Shown here piece by piece: positions 1 to 7,588 of a stretch of 32,248 bases of DNA. A program made the translations under genes and the position numbers. The stretch's first letter is position 1; every line of letters starts with the position of its first letter. This DNA is from UBA9653 sp014859835 (GTDB taxonomy: Archaea; Thermoplasmatota; Thermoplasmata; UBA10834). Location of the stretch: NCBI GenBank assembly GCA_014859835.1, contig JACZKW010000117.1:1-32248 (forward strand), written 5' to 3'. The notes under the pieces are model-generated. The model saw only the letters and a list, made by a program, of their open reading frames with translations, was not told where the DNA came from and searched no databases.

Positions 1-930
1 CTAGAACGCTATCTTCTCGCCGGGCACCCTCGGGAAGAGTGAGATATCCCTAACGTGACTCTGCCCCGTAAGGAATCTGACCATTCTTTCGATTCCGAGA
101 CCGCCTCCGACGGTCTGAGGTATCAGTCCTTGCGTGGCCGCCTCGAGGTATCTCTTATAGGCGTCGATGTTGGTCCTGCGCTCCATCATCTTGCGGATGA
201 TCTCCTGGTACTCCCACTCCCTCTCGCCTCCGGAAAGGGCTTCGCCATATCCTTCCGGCCAGAACATATCGTAGTTGTGGTAGTATCCCTTCCGCTCCTT
301 GTCTTCCCTGTCGTAGAACTCGCGTCGGAAGTTCAGGACCCAGAACGGGTCTCTCTCAGTCTCGGACATGACCTTCTCAAAATCATCTCCGTATTTTGCT
401 TTCAGCTCCTCGGATTCGAAGATCTTCAGAGGGAGCTTCGGGACCTCCAGCTTTCTGCCTAGCGCTGTCAGATCATCCGAGCACTCCTTCTTGACGAACT
501 CGAAAACCTTCACGATCATTCCATCGACGAGTTCCTTGAACTCCTTCTTGGTCTTGTCCTTGAGTTCGATATCCACCTGGGTGAACTCGAAAAGGTGTCT
601 TCCTGAGGCCCCGAGTTCGCCCTGCTCAAGCCTCACGTTTGGAGACATTATGTAGATCTTGTCGAAGCCATCGTTCAGAAGCGCGAGCTGCTTGTGCATT
701 ATCATGCTCTTCGTGAGGTGCAGTCTCTGTCCGTAGTATTCCACCGATGCATCGAAATGAGGATGGTTGAGGGGGTCGGTCTCCGGGGACAGCATGACCG
801 GCATCGCTTGGACCACGCGGTTCTCGTACATGTAATCGTGAATCGCTTTCAGAGCGGCACTTTGGATTCTGAGTATGTATCCCATCTTGTTCTCTTTCAG
901 GTGCAATACGGTTTCCTGCATGTTCATCAT
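1..930 (-). CDS. Archaeal-type asparagine synthetase (AS-AR), class II aaRS-like
   Basis: A 309-residue class II aminoacyl-tRNA-synthetase-like catalytic domain without the N-terminal OB-fold anticodon-binding domain of AspRS/AsnRS. Visible motifs are a motif 2 region (residues about 96-123, with VRLEQGELGASGRHLFEFTQ) and motif 3 near the C-terminus (GGGLGIERMVRFLTG, residues about 275-289, then DISLFPR). The truncated layout and the strings MLSPETDPL, EFYDRED and SGGEREWEY fit the archaeal asparagine synthetase related to AsnRS, known from Pyrococcus. That enzyme makes asparagine from aspartate, ammonia and ATP in the cytoplasm. The gene ends in TAG at the window edge and is complete. No Shine-Dalgarno site is visible. 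A TATA-like box (rc of 951-960) lies about 25 nt before the ATG at 930, so the mRNA may be leaderless. It is divergent from an Lrp/AsnC regulator. A bona fide AsnRS is less likely because the tRNA-binding domain is missing. Confidence 0.85.
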   Translation of the reverse strand: MMNMQETVLHLKENKMGYILRIQSAALKAIHDYMYENRVVQAMPVMLSPETDPLNHPHFDASVEYYGQRLHLTKSMIMHKQLALLNDGFDKIYIMSPNVRLEQGELGASGRHLFEFTQVDIELKDKTKKEFKELVDGMIVKVFEFVKKECSDDLTALGRKLEVPKLPLKIFESEELKAKYGDDFEKVMSETERDPFWVLNFRREFYDREDKERKGYYHNYDMFWPEGYGEALSGGEREWEYQEIIRKMMERRTNIDAYKRYLEAATQGLIPQTVGGGLGIERMVRFLTGQSHVRDISLFPRVPGEKIAF

Positions 931-947
931 CGACGAATAGACGACAA

Positions 948-965
948 GTCAATATACTATTTGAC
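948..965. promoter_or_regulatory. GTCAA-N8-TTGAC inverted repeat over the asparagine synthetase TATA box
   Basis: GTCAA (948-952) and TTGAC (961-965) flank the 8-nt core TATACTAT, which reads as a TATA box on the minus strand at leaderless distance from the ATG at 930. The half-sites match the TTGAC/GTCAA core of the palindrome at the start of the divergent Lrp/AsnC gene. This suggests both are sites for that regulator (inference). Confidence 0.5.
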
Positions 966-1008
966 ATTTACTCTTATTATCACGGAAACAATCCGAAAAA
1001 GGGCAATA

Positions 1009-1036
1009 TTCATATAAGAAAACCGTCATATTGACG
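1009..1036 (+). promoter_or_regulatory. Promoter of the lrp/asnC-like gene with CGTCA-TAT-TGACG operator
   Basis: The TATA-like TTCATATAAG (1009-1018) is centred about 28 nt before the ATG at 1041, so transcription should begin at or very near the start codon. The perfect 5-3-5 palindrome at 1024-1036 lies between the TATA box and the start, a position where binding would block initiation. Autoregulation from such sites is common in archaeal Lrp proteins. Confidence 0.55.
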
Positions 1037-1040
1037 ATTT

Positions 1041-1478
1041 ATGCTTGATGAGAAGGACTCGACGATACTCGAGGAGTTGATGAAAGACTCGAGGAAGACC
1101 ACCAAGGCAATAGCCCGTGAGTTGGAGATCCCGAGGGCGACGGTCCATGATAGAATTGTCAAGATGGAGCAGAAGGGGGTCATTCGCAGGTACACAGCGC
1201 TCCCAGACTATTCCGCACTGAGCCTGGGCGTCTCCGCTTTCATACTCGTTCAATTCGAGGCCGAGAAAGGGCTCTCCCAGAGGGATACGGCCGAAGAGAT
1301 CGCCACCATCCGAGGCATATACGAGGTACACATGATATCTGGCGAATACGACATGCTCCTCAAAGTGCGTGGTTCGAGCATGGAGGATATCGGCCAGCTG
1401 GTCATTGATAGGTTGAGAGAAGTGAGAGGCGTGGCGCGCACGCTTACCTGTGCGTGCTTCACCACGGTAAAGGAATGA
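1041..1478 (+). CDS. Lrp/AsnC-family transcriptional regulator
   Basis: A 145-aa protein with the normal length and order of the family. The N-terminal winged helix-turn-helix spans residues about 4-55 (DSRKTTKAIARELEIPRATVHDRI, quoted in part). The C-terminal RAM/AsnC ligand-binding domain spans about 65-140, with the typical GEYDMLLKVRG strand. Such proteins form dimers or octamers that bind amino acids and control metabolic genes. It is divergent from an asparagine synthetase, the same partnership as asnC-asnA in enterobacteria, although the synthetase here is the unrelated archaeal type. The ATG at 1041 is chosen because a TATA box lies about 28 nt upstream and no other start fits. The ligand is unknown; asparagine is a reasonable guess from context. 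Confidence 0.88.
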   Translation: MLDEKDSTILEELMKDSRKTTKAIARELEIPRATVHDRIVKMEQKGVIRRYTALPDYSALSLGVSAFILVQFEAEKGLSQRDTAEEIATIRGIYEVHMISGEYDMLLKVRGSSMEDIGQLVIDRLREVRGVARTLTCACFTTVKE

Positions 1479-1487
1479 GTTTGCGGT

Positions 1488-2930
1488 CTACTTGCTTCTC
1501 TTCTTGAGTAGCTTGTCGACGGTCTCACCGAGCTCTTTTGGAACGGGTTCAACACGGTGCTCTTTGAATATGCGCCTGACTTCCTGCGCGGCGCGGTCGA
1601 GCAGTGTCTTCGAACCCCTCTGCGCCCACGAGTCCCATGATGTCCTGTCTGCCAGGGTCGGCATGAAATGTTCCGTCCTGAACTTCTCCACCGTGTGCCT
1701 CTGCCCCAGGTAGTCCTTGCCGACTCCCACCTTGTGAATGACATCCAGTGCCAGAGAGTCCTCGTTGACATCGATTCCCCTGGCCATTCGGCTGATCATC
1801 TGAGACATCTCCGAGTCGATGACCAACTGTTCCAGCCAGACTGTCCTGCAGTCTTCGAGCAACCCTATGCCGGCGATCATGTCCGCTCCTGCGAGTATCG
1901 GTGGTATGGCGCTCGCGAGCTTCTCTGCAGACGCCTGTTGATCCGGTTCTTTGGATGTTGTGACGAAACCGCCTACGAGTGCTGGAAATCCATAGTAGTG
2001 CGCCATCTGCGCGTATGCGGCGGACGTCAAGCCATGTTCTGGGCTTCCCCCCGCCCTCGTCGACGCTCTCATGTCCAAATTGGCCATCCCAGCGGCGAAT
2101 ACGAATGATGTGCCAACCTGGTTCAGCTGGAAGATCGTGTTGCCTGCCAGTGCCTCGGCGACCCCAACGGCTACAGATCCTGCAAGGGTAGCCGGGCCTG
2201 TCCCCCCTGGTCCAGGCATCACATAGAAGCAGATTGGTATCCCTGCGTTTGCCGCGACGAACCCTGCCTCCAGCCCTTCACCCTCGATCTGAAGCGGCGA
2301 TGAGCTGGTATGGATCGAAGATATGATCGGTCTCTTCCTAAGCTCGTCTCGTCCTCCGACAGCTGCGGAGGCGAGTTCTATGACATCCTCGACCTCCCAT
2401 GAGGTCGTATCCGTTGCGATCGTGATGTGTTTCTCTGTATTCTCGAGGGATGCCTGAAGATCGTGAATGTGCCTCGTCCCTTGGGGGACGTCCTGAGAAG
2501 TGACGCTGGGCCAGTTTATGCCATGCCCTGAAAGGGCATCGGAGACGAAGGCACTCTTGGCGACATCGGATTTCCGGGACTCCCTCCTCTGTCGTGTCTC
2601 GAAATCCATCGCAATGGTACCGTTTCCATCGCTGGCGACGTAGGTGTGCTCACCGTCGAGCCTAGCATCGTGTTTCCGTGTCCTACCATAGAACGTGACT
2701 GCCCTGTTGTTCTTCCGGGAGAGTTCCTCCACGAGTCCCTGAGGGAATTTCACGACTGCACTTTTCTTGTCAACATCGCAACCGGCATCCTGCAGCATCT
2801 TCTGCGCTTTTTCGCTTCTGACAGCCACACCCGTCACTTCGAGGATCTCCAAGGCTGCGTAGTGGATCATCCGCATGTCGTCTTCGCTCAGGACGTTCCT
2901 CTTGCACGATACGGTTATGCAATTCGCCAT
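1488..2930 (-). CDS. MttB-superfamily (trimethylamine methyltransferase-like) corrinoid methyltransferase, copy 1
   Basis: A 480-aa MttB-superfamily protein. These TIM-barrel enzymes move a methyl group from a methylamine or betaine onto the Co(I) of a partner corrinoid protein. The frame is open throughout, with no internal TAG, so it is a non-pyrrolysine member like MtgB (glycine betaine), MtpB (proline betaine), MtcB (carnitine) or MtyB (butyrobetaine). Visible features are the DGNGTIAMDFETRQRR stretch, the glycine-rich GPGGTGPATLAGSVAVG stretch, and RAGGSPEH in the middle of the barrel. The start ATG at 2930 has GAGGGATG just upstream. It is 113 nt downstream of copy 2, with an inverted repeat between them. 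It ends in TAG. The two copies share the family frame but differ enough to act on different substrates, which cannot be named from sequence. Confidence 0.87.
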   Translation of the reverse strand: MANCITVSCKRNVLSEDDMRMIHYAALEILEVTGVAVRSEKAQKMLQDAGCDVDKKSAVVKFPQGLVEELSRKNNRAVTFYGRTRKHDARLDGEHTYVASDGNGTIAMDFETRQRRESRKSDVAKSAFVSDALSGHGINWPSVTSQDVPQGTRHIHDLQASLENTEKHITIATDTTSWEVEDVIELASAAVGGRDELRKRPIISSIHTSSSPLQIEGEGLEAGFVAANAGIPICFYVMPGPGGTGPATLAGSVAVGVAEALAGNTIFQLNQVGTSFVFAAGMANLDMRASTRAGGSPEHGLTSAAYAQMAHYYGFPALVGGFVTTSKEPDQQASAEKLASAIPPILAGADMIAGIGLLEDCRTVWLEQLVIDSEMSQMISRMARGIDVNEDSLALDVIHKVGVGKDYLGQRHTVEKFRTEHFMPTLADRTSWDSWAQRGSKTLLDRAAQEVRRIFKEHRVEPVPKELGETVDKLLKKRSK

Positions 2931-2984
2931 TTGTCATCCCTCAAGACTCAATCTGTCACAATCGTGTGTTATTCGTTGGAATTG

Positions 2985-3007
2985 CGATAATCAAAAAGTG
3001 ATTATCG
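2985..3007. promoter_or_regulatory. Perfect 9-5-9 inverted repeat between the two mttB-like genes
   Basis: CGATAATCA, a 5-nt A-rich loop and TGATTATCG make a perfect 9-bp inverted repeat about 55 nt upstream of the copy 1 start. On the minus strand it contains the TATA-like TTGATTATCG. It may be an operator over an internal promoter, or a hairpin that ends or stabilises the upstream transcript. A second, weaker GC-rich hairpin (GCGG-aaaa-CCGC) lies at about 3014-3026. Confidence 0.5.
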
Positions 3008-3043
3008 AGGCCGGGCGGAAAACCGCGCCGACCCTGAATAGGT

Positions 3044-4513
3044 TTAGTAGGTCTTGGACTCGCCGCCCCACAAGCCCTTCTTGGTGCTCTCGATGATCGA
3101 ATCGATCTTCTTCTGCTTCTCAGCATCGAGTGGTGGGACCTTGTGGTCCTTGAGGATCGCCTTGACCCTGTCCCTAGCCGCGTCTCTGAGAGACTTCGAT
3201 CCAGAGGTGGACCATGCATCGTACGAGCGCCTGTCGATGAGCGTCGGCATGAAGTGATCAGACTTGAGGTGATCTACCGTGTGTCTCTGTGCAAGGTAGT
3301 TCTTACCCACACCGACCTTCTCGATCACATCGAGCGGGATCGTGTCGTCATCTGCCCACTCGCCGCGTATGAGCCTCTTGATCGCGCCAACGACCTCGTT
3401 GTCCATGACGATCTCCTCGTAATGCAGGCAGCTGGAATCCTCCAATAGCCCGACACCGCACATCAGGTCTGCACCAGCGAGCAGCGGACCGACGCAACCA
3501 GTGTAGTACTCCAGGACTGACTGGTCACCGGGCACCTTCGCGGTTGCCGATACACCGACGCAGGATGGCATTCCATAGTAGTGCGCTAGCTCGGTCGCCA
3601 TCGCGGATGAGATGGCGTGTTCCGGGCTTCCGCCGGCTCTGATCGTCGTCCTCATGTCGAGCGGTGCGTTACCCATACCGTATATCACGGCTGCTCCGGG
3701 TGTCGCCAGCTGGATCATGGTCAGAGCACTGAGAACCTCAGCGTTGCCCACTGCGAGCGAACCGACGAGCGTTGCCGGGCCTGTCGCACCTGGTTGTGGC
3801 ATTCCGAAGAAGACGAGCGGCACTCCCGCCTCGGCGAAGTGCAGGCTCGCGTCCATGACTCCTGCATCATGCTGGAGAGGAGCGTATGTACACTGCAGGC
3901 ACGACGTGATCGGCCTGTTCCTGTACTCCTTCTCGCCACCGGCTGCGACGTAGCCCATCTCGGTCAGGTGCTTCGCATCTGACAGTGTCACACCGGTCTC
4001 GTACATGACGTGCTTCTCGGTGTTGTTGAGAGACGCGTCGAGGTCGTGAAGGTGGACGGCAGCCGGGTCCTGGTCAGTCGAGCTGACCATTGGCCAGTGG
4101 ATATGCACGTTCTCAAGAGCGTCGATGATCCTTGACGAGTTCGCGACATCCTGCTTTGTCGAGCCCCTTCTCTCTCCGGTCTCGAAGTCGACTGTCACTG
4201 CACCGTTACCATTCGCCGTTATGTGGCTATGGTTCATGTCCAGTTTCGCATCGTACTTTGGGTTCCTTCCCGCGAGAGTTATGGACGTCTTCTTCTTCAC
4301 CAGCGCTTCCTCGATCAGATGAGACGGTATCTTAGCGATACGAGTACTCTCATCGACCACACAGCCATTGTCCTTCAATAGCTTCCTGCACGCTGGACTG
4401 TCGACCTGCACACCTATCTTCTCGAGTATGTGTAGTGTGCTCCAATGAATCCTATCCAAGTCCTCATCGCTGAGGATCTGGAATCGGATGCCCCTCTTTA
4501 TTCCGTAGGCCAT
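3044..4513 (-). CDS. MttB-superfamily corrinoid methyltransferase, copy 2
   Basis: A 489-aa paralogue of the neighbouring copy 1, aligning along its whole length (AYGIKRGIRFQIL start, DFETGERRGSTKQDV, RAGGSPEHAISSA, KVGVGKNYLAQRHTVDHLKSDHFMPTL, quoted in pieces). The frame has no internal TAG, so this is also a non-pyrrolysine MttB homologue, expected to demethylate a quaternary or tertiary amine using the corrinoid protein encoded just upstream. I prefer the ATG at 4513, because GGTGAGG lies just before it; a GTG at 4522 overlapping the corrinoid stop is possible. The gene follows the corrinoid protein by 5 nt, so the two are surely co-transcribed. It ends in TAA. The substrate is not decidable from sequence. 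Confidence 0.88.
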   Translation of the reverse strand: MAYGIKRGIRFQILSDEDLDRIHWSTLHILEKIGVQVDSPACRKLLKDNGCVVDESTRIAKIPSHLIEEALVKKKTSITLAGRNPKYDAKLDMNHSHITANGNGAVTVDFETGERRGSTKQDVANSSRIIDALENVHIHWPMVSSTDQDPAAVHLHDLDASLNNTEKHVMYETGVTLSDAKHLTEMGYVAAGGEKEYRNRPITSCLQCTYAPLQHDAGVMDASLHFAEAGVPLVFFGMPQPGATGPATLVGSLAVGNAEVLSALTMIQLATPGAAVIYGMGNAPLDMRTTIRAGGSPEHAISSAMATELAHYYGMPSCVGVSATAKVPGDQSVLEYYTGCVGPLLAGADLMCGVGLLEDSSCLHYEEIVMDNEVVGAIKRLIRGEWADDDTIPLDVIEKVGVGKNYLAQRHTVDHLKSDHFMPTLIDRRSYDAWSTSGSKSLRDAARDRVKAILKDHKVPPLDAEKQKKIDSIIESTKKGLWGGESKTY

Positions 4514-4518
4514 GGACC

Positions 4519-5151
4519 TCACCCGACAAGCTTCTTGGCAACATCTACCGCGCTGGAAGCGTCGCCGCTGTATCCCTCGGCTCCGATTTCCCTGGCGTAG
4601 ACATCGGTGACTGGTGCACCGCCAATCAGTGCCTTGATTGGGATGTTCTTCTGCTTGATTGGTCCGATAACCTCGGCCATTCTGGGCATCGTCGTGGTCA
4701 TCAGGGCAGACATCGCCACGATCTTGGGCTTCAGCTCCTCCACCTTCTTGGTGAATTCAGTGGATGCCACATTCACTCCAAGGTCGACGACCTCGAATCC
4801 GTTCGCGGACAGCATAGTTGCCACGAGGTTCTTGCCGATCTCGTGTATGTCGTCCTGAACTGTGCCGATGACAACCAAGCCCGCACTGGCCCTGTGCTTC
4901 CCCGACGGAACTGCGGGTTCAAGCACGGCCAACGCAGCCTTCATGGCCTCTGCGCCCATGACGAGTTCTGGTAGGTAGATCTCTCCCTTGCCGAACCTCT
5001 CGCCAACGACCTTTATTCCTTCCGCCAAGCCTTTCTCAATGGCGACGAGCGGGTCGACGCCTTCCGCGAGCGACTTCTTCGCCAGATCGGCAATCGTCTC
5101 CATCTCGTAGTTTATCACTGCGTTCTTAAGCCGTGTCACTGCATCTTCCAT
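4519..5151 (-). CDS. Methyltransferase cognate corrinoid protein (MttC/MtgC-like)
   Basis: A 210-aa B12-binding protein of the usual length for MtmC/MtbC/MttC/MtgC. An N-terminal helical cap spans residues about 1-80. The Rossmann B12-binding domain carries DDIHEIG (residues 100-106, with His103 the expected lower axial cobalt ligand), the SALMTTTM loop and GGAPV near 177. It would carry the methyl group between the MttB-like enzymes encoded downstream and the pterin methyltransferase encoded divergently. I choose the ATG at 5151 because TTGGGGGT precedes it by 7 nt. The upstream TTG (5166) lies inside that element. First gene of a three-gene minus-strand operon. No corrinoid reductive activase (RamA/RACE type) is visible in the window. 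Confidence 0.9.
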   Translation of the reverse strand: MEDAVTRLKNAVINYEMETIADLAKKSLAEGVDPLVAIEKGLAEGIKVVGERFGKGEIYLPELVMGAEAMKAALAVLEPAVPSGKHRASAGLVVIGTVQDDIHEIGKNLVATMLSANGFEVVDLGVNVASTEFTKKVEELKPKIVAMSALMTTTMPRMAEVIGPIKQKNIPIKALIGGAPVTDVYAREIGAEGYSGDASSAVDVAKKLVG

Positions 5152-5178
5152 TGGTTTTACCCCCAATTGGTTTCCTTC

Positions 5179-5194
5179 CAGAACTTCAGTTCTG
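5179..5194. promoter_or_regulatory. 16-nt palindrome in the corrinoid-gene leader
   Basis: CAGAACT-TC-AGTTCTG is a perfect 7-2-7 inverted repeat just upstream of the TTGGGGGT ribosome-binding element (5159-5166) and the ATG at 5151. A TATA-like TTAATTATG (rc of about 5276-5284) could place the start of transcription near 5254, putting this site in the leader. It may be a repressor operator or a small hairpin near the ribosome-binding site. Confidence 0.45.
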
Positions 5195-5400
5195 ATCGGA
5201 TTTTCCTATTCGGTTTAAGAGCGATTCATCTCCAAGACGAATCCCCTTCTCCGATTGAACCGGCATACTCGATACCATAATTAAGGTTTCTGCTATTTCG
5301 AGGCGTTTTCCTGCGAAACGGTATACGTATGTCAATATAATGGCACGATTCCGACTCGTCCGCATGAGTTTGGAGGTCGAGAGCGGACAGTATTTGCGGA

Positions 5401-5417
5401 CGATGGCCGCGCCATCG
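5401..5417. promoter_or_regulatory. Inverted repeat upstream of the MtgA-like gene
   Basis: CGATGGC-CGC-GCCATCG is a perfect 7-3-7 inverted repeat about 95 nt before the TTG start at 5513. A TATA-like CAATATAATGG lies at about 5334-5344, so the repeat would sit in a leader of about 150 nt if that promoter is used. The rest of the 5152-5512 divergent region shows no gene or recognisable riboswitch. Confidence 0.4.
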
Positions 5418-5512
5418 ATGAGCCATCCAGATGTTTCTGACGTTGTGCGCATGAATTACCCAAAACTATTTCTCGGAAAAGGCGTTCACCCCTTTCATAG
5501 GAGGAGAGAAAT

Positions 5513-6406
5513 TTGCCTTGTGCAGTTGTGCCAGTTATTGAGCTGAAGGGTACGGCAAAGACCGTGAAGATTGGAGCCACGAAGACTCCGGTTCTGGTGG
5601 GCGAGCGGATAAACCCGACCAACCGTAAGGACTTGATCGCCAAACTGAAAGCCGGTGAGTTTGGAGTTCTTGAGATGGAAGCCAAGAGGCAGATCGAGGC
5701 GGGCGCGGATATTCTGGACATCAACGTGGGTGTCCCTGGAATAGATGAGAAGCACGCTATGCTCGAAGCCATCAGGATCGTCCAGGAAGCAGTTGATGTT
5801 CCTCTCTGGATCGACACATCCGATCCAGCAGTCCTCGAAGTCGCTCTGAAGACGGTGAAGGGTCGAGTTGGAATCAACTCCACCACTGGGGAAGAGAAGA
5901 GAATGGACGTGGTCATACCACTCGCAGCCCAGTACGATGCTGCACTGGTCGGACTCTGCATCGACGACGCGGGGATCCCCCAGACCTCCGAGAAGCGTGT
6001 GGAGATCGCCAGGAAGATCATCGACCGCGCAGAGCGAGCCGGTCTCGACCGGAAGAACCTGATAATCGATTGCGTCGCCCTTGCGTGCGGAACCAACGAC
6101 CAGGGTGCCAAGGCCACACTCGATACCATACGCATCGTGACCGAGGAACTGGGCGTGAACACGACACTCGGGCTCAGCAATGTATCATTCGGATTGCCGG
6201 ACAGGCCCAAGCTCAACGCGGCTTTCATGCTCATGTGCGCTGGGCAGGGCATGACCAGCTTCATCGGCAACCCCCTCGATCCTAACATGCAGCTTGCAAC
6301 CAAGTCGTCAAAGCTGTTCTGGGGCGAGGACAAGTTCGCGATGGGCTACCTCACATTCTTCAGGAAGATGCAGCAGGCCCAGGCCGCTGCAGCCGAGAAG
6401 AAGTGA
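5513..6406 (+). CDS. MtgA/AcsE-type methylcorrinoid:tetrahydropterin methyltransferase
   Basis: A 297-aa pterin-binding (dihydropteroate-synthase-like) TIM barrel. Visible are GERINPTNRK (residues 30-39), DINVG (69-73), NSTTGEE (122-128) and GLSNVSFGLP (220-229), the pattern of AcsE, MtgA and the MetH pterin domain. MtgA takes the methyl group from methyl-MtgC and gives it to tetrahydrofolate; AcsE runs methyl-THF to the corrinoid iron-sulfur protein. In an archaeon the acceptor could be tetrahydrofolate or tetrahydromethanopterin. The start is TTG at 5513, supported by a strong GGAGGAG (5500-5506) with a 6-nt spacer. It is divergent from the corrinoid/MttB operon, which fits a role as the second methyltransferase. 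The direction of methyl flow is inferred. Confidence 0.88.
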   Translation: MPCAVVPVIELKGTAKTVKIGATKTPVLVGERINPTNRKDLIAKLKAGEFGVLEMEAKRQIEAGADILDINVGVPGIDEKHAMLEAIRIVQEAVDVPLWIDTSDPAVLEVALKTVKGRVGINSTTGEEKRMDVVIPLAAQYDAALVGLCIDDAGIPQTSEKRVEIARKIIDRAERAGLDRKNLIIDCVALACGTNDQGAKATLDTIRIVTEELGVNTTLGLSNVSFGLPDRPKLNAAFMLMCAGQGMTSFIGNPLDPNMQLATKSSKLFWGEDKFAMGYLTFFRKMQQAQAAAAEKK

Positions 6407-6456
6407 ACCACGCGGATGCGTTTCAAACCCCTTCCAATTCTATCGTTTCAGAAAAA

Positions 6457-6470
6457 CTAGCCGCGGCTAG
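6457..6470. terminator. 14-nt GC-rich palindrome between convergent genes
   Basis: CTAGCCGCGGCTAG is a perfect self-complementary sequence in the 113-nt gap where the MtgA-like gene and the permease gene converge. It may be a shared 3' processing or termination signal. No long T-tract follows it, so the terminator role is tentative. Confidence 0.35.
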
Positions 6471-6519
6471 ATGATTGCCCCAACGCGGAGTCTTCTGATG
6501 GTTGGCTCTCGATCACACA

Positions 6520-7578
6520 TCAACGTCTTCTCAGCTTCGGGTTGAGCACATCATCGAGGGCATAGCCCACGAGCGAGAACGACAGTATCAGGATGACGAT
6601 CGCCGCCCCAGGTGGGATGATCCACCACCAGGCTCCCTGTGCCACCGCGCCATTGCTGTATGCCGACTCGAGCATCGACCCCCAGCTGATGACGCTGGGA
6701 TCGCCAAGTCCGAAGAAGTCCAGGAACGCCTCGGAGAATATCGCGATCGATATGAGCAGGACCGTGTTGGCGAATATGAGCGGCATCGTGTTGGGTAGGA
6801 TATGCTTCTTGATGATATGTGCGTCGCCTGCGCCTATCGCCTTGGCCCTTTCGATGAATTGTCTCTCCTTGAGCGTGAGCACCTGCGACCTCACAATCCT
6901 GGCGGTCGATGGCCAGCTGGTGATCCCAATGACCACGATTACGTAGATGAACTTCTGGTCGAGGACCGTCATCAATACGATCATGAGCGGGAACCACGGG
7001 AGCACGAGGAAGAAGTCCGTCAGCCTCATCAGTACCTCGTCAGTGATCCTTCCAAAGTATCCTGCGGCCAGACCTATGGCGGCCCCCAATCCTATCGATA
7101 TGAGTGTCGCGATGAATCCAACCATGAGTGATGCCCTGGTTCCATAGAGAACATCGCTGTAGACATCCTCTCCCTTGTAATCGGTGCCGAACGGATGTAT
7201 TAGGTTTGTGTATTGCGAAGGTGACAGACTTGGTGGCAGCGGATTCAGTAGTATAGCTACGCCGTCATCGTCGAACCTATTCTCTTCGAAGTTCACGTAT
7301 TGATCCGGGTCGGGAACGGTCGATAACCATGGCGCGAACACCGCAACGATCACGAATATTATGAGGACGACGAACCCTGCGAAGCCCAACCTGTTCGCCC
7401 GGAACACCTTCCAAATCTTCTTTAGATTCTTGACCTGCATCACGAGCTTCTCTTTGTCAGTTTCCGTTACCAGAGATCCCTCTCTTGAGATCTTCCTGAG
7501 GAGTCGAATCGTCACGAACATCGCGGTCAAAGCGACCACGAAGATAACAAACAATGTGCCTGAACCGATATCTGCCAT
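6520..7578 (-). CDS. ABC transporter permease, DppC/OppC type
   Basis: A 352-aa inner permease of a peptide/opine/nickel-type importer. The EAA loop reads ERQFIERAKAIGAGDAHIIK followed by KHILPN. There are about six membrane segments in the core and the usual long loop after the first core segment (HPFGTDYKGEDVYSDVLYG). Unusually, an additional N-terminal membrane helix (residues about 7-26) and a basic linker precede the normal start. I choose the ATG at 7578, with GAGGATG just upstream and a 10-nt gap from the dppB-type gene. A longer reading from 7635 would overlap that gene and lacks support. Last gene of the operon. It needs an ATPase that is not in the window. Confidence 0.85.
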   Translation of the reverse strand: MADIGSGTLFVIFVVALTAMFVTIRLLRKISREGSLVTETDKEKLVMQVKNLKKIWKVFRANRLGFAGFVVLIIFVIVAVFAPWLSTVPDPDQYVNFEENRFDDDGVAILLNPLPPSLSPSQYTNLIHPFGTDYKGEDVYSDVLYGTRASLMVGFIATLISIGLGAAIGLAAGYFGRITDEVLMRLTDFFLVLPWFPLMIVLMTVLDQKFIYVIVVIGITSWPSTARIVRSQVLTLKERQFIERAKAIGAGDAHIIKKHILPNTMPLIFANTVLLISIAIFSEAFLDFFGLGDPSVISWGSMLESAYSNGAVAQGAWWWIIPPGAAIVILILSFSLVGYALDDVLNPKLRRR

Positions 7579-7588
7579 TTCATCATCC

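Noticed and set aside
1..930. Full-length asparaginyl- or aspartyl-tRNA synthetase
   Set aside because: The N-terminal anticodon-binding domain is absent and the ATG at 930 is at leaderless spacing from a TATA box, so the gene is not truncated.
1488..4513. Possible pyrrolysine codons in the MttB-like genes
   Set aside because: Both frames are full length with no internal TAG, and TAG is a common terminal stop in the window.
5152..5512. A cobalamin riboswitch before the methyltransferase genes
   Set aside because: No B12-box-like conserved core could be recognised on either strand.
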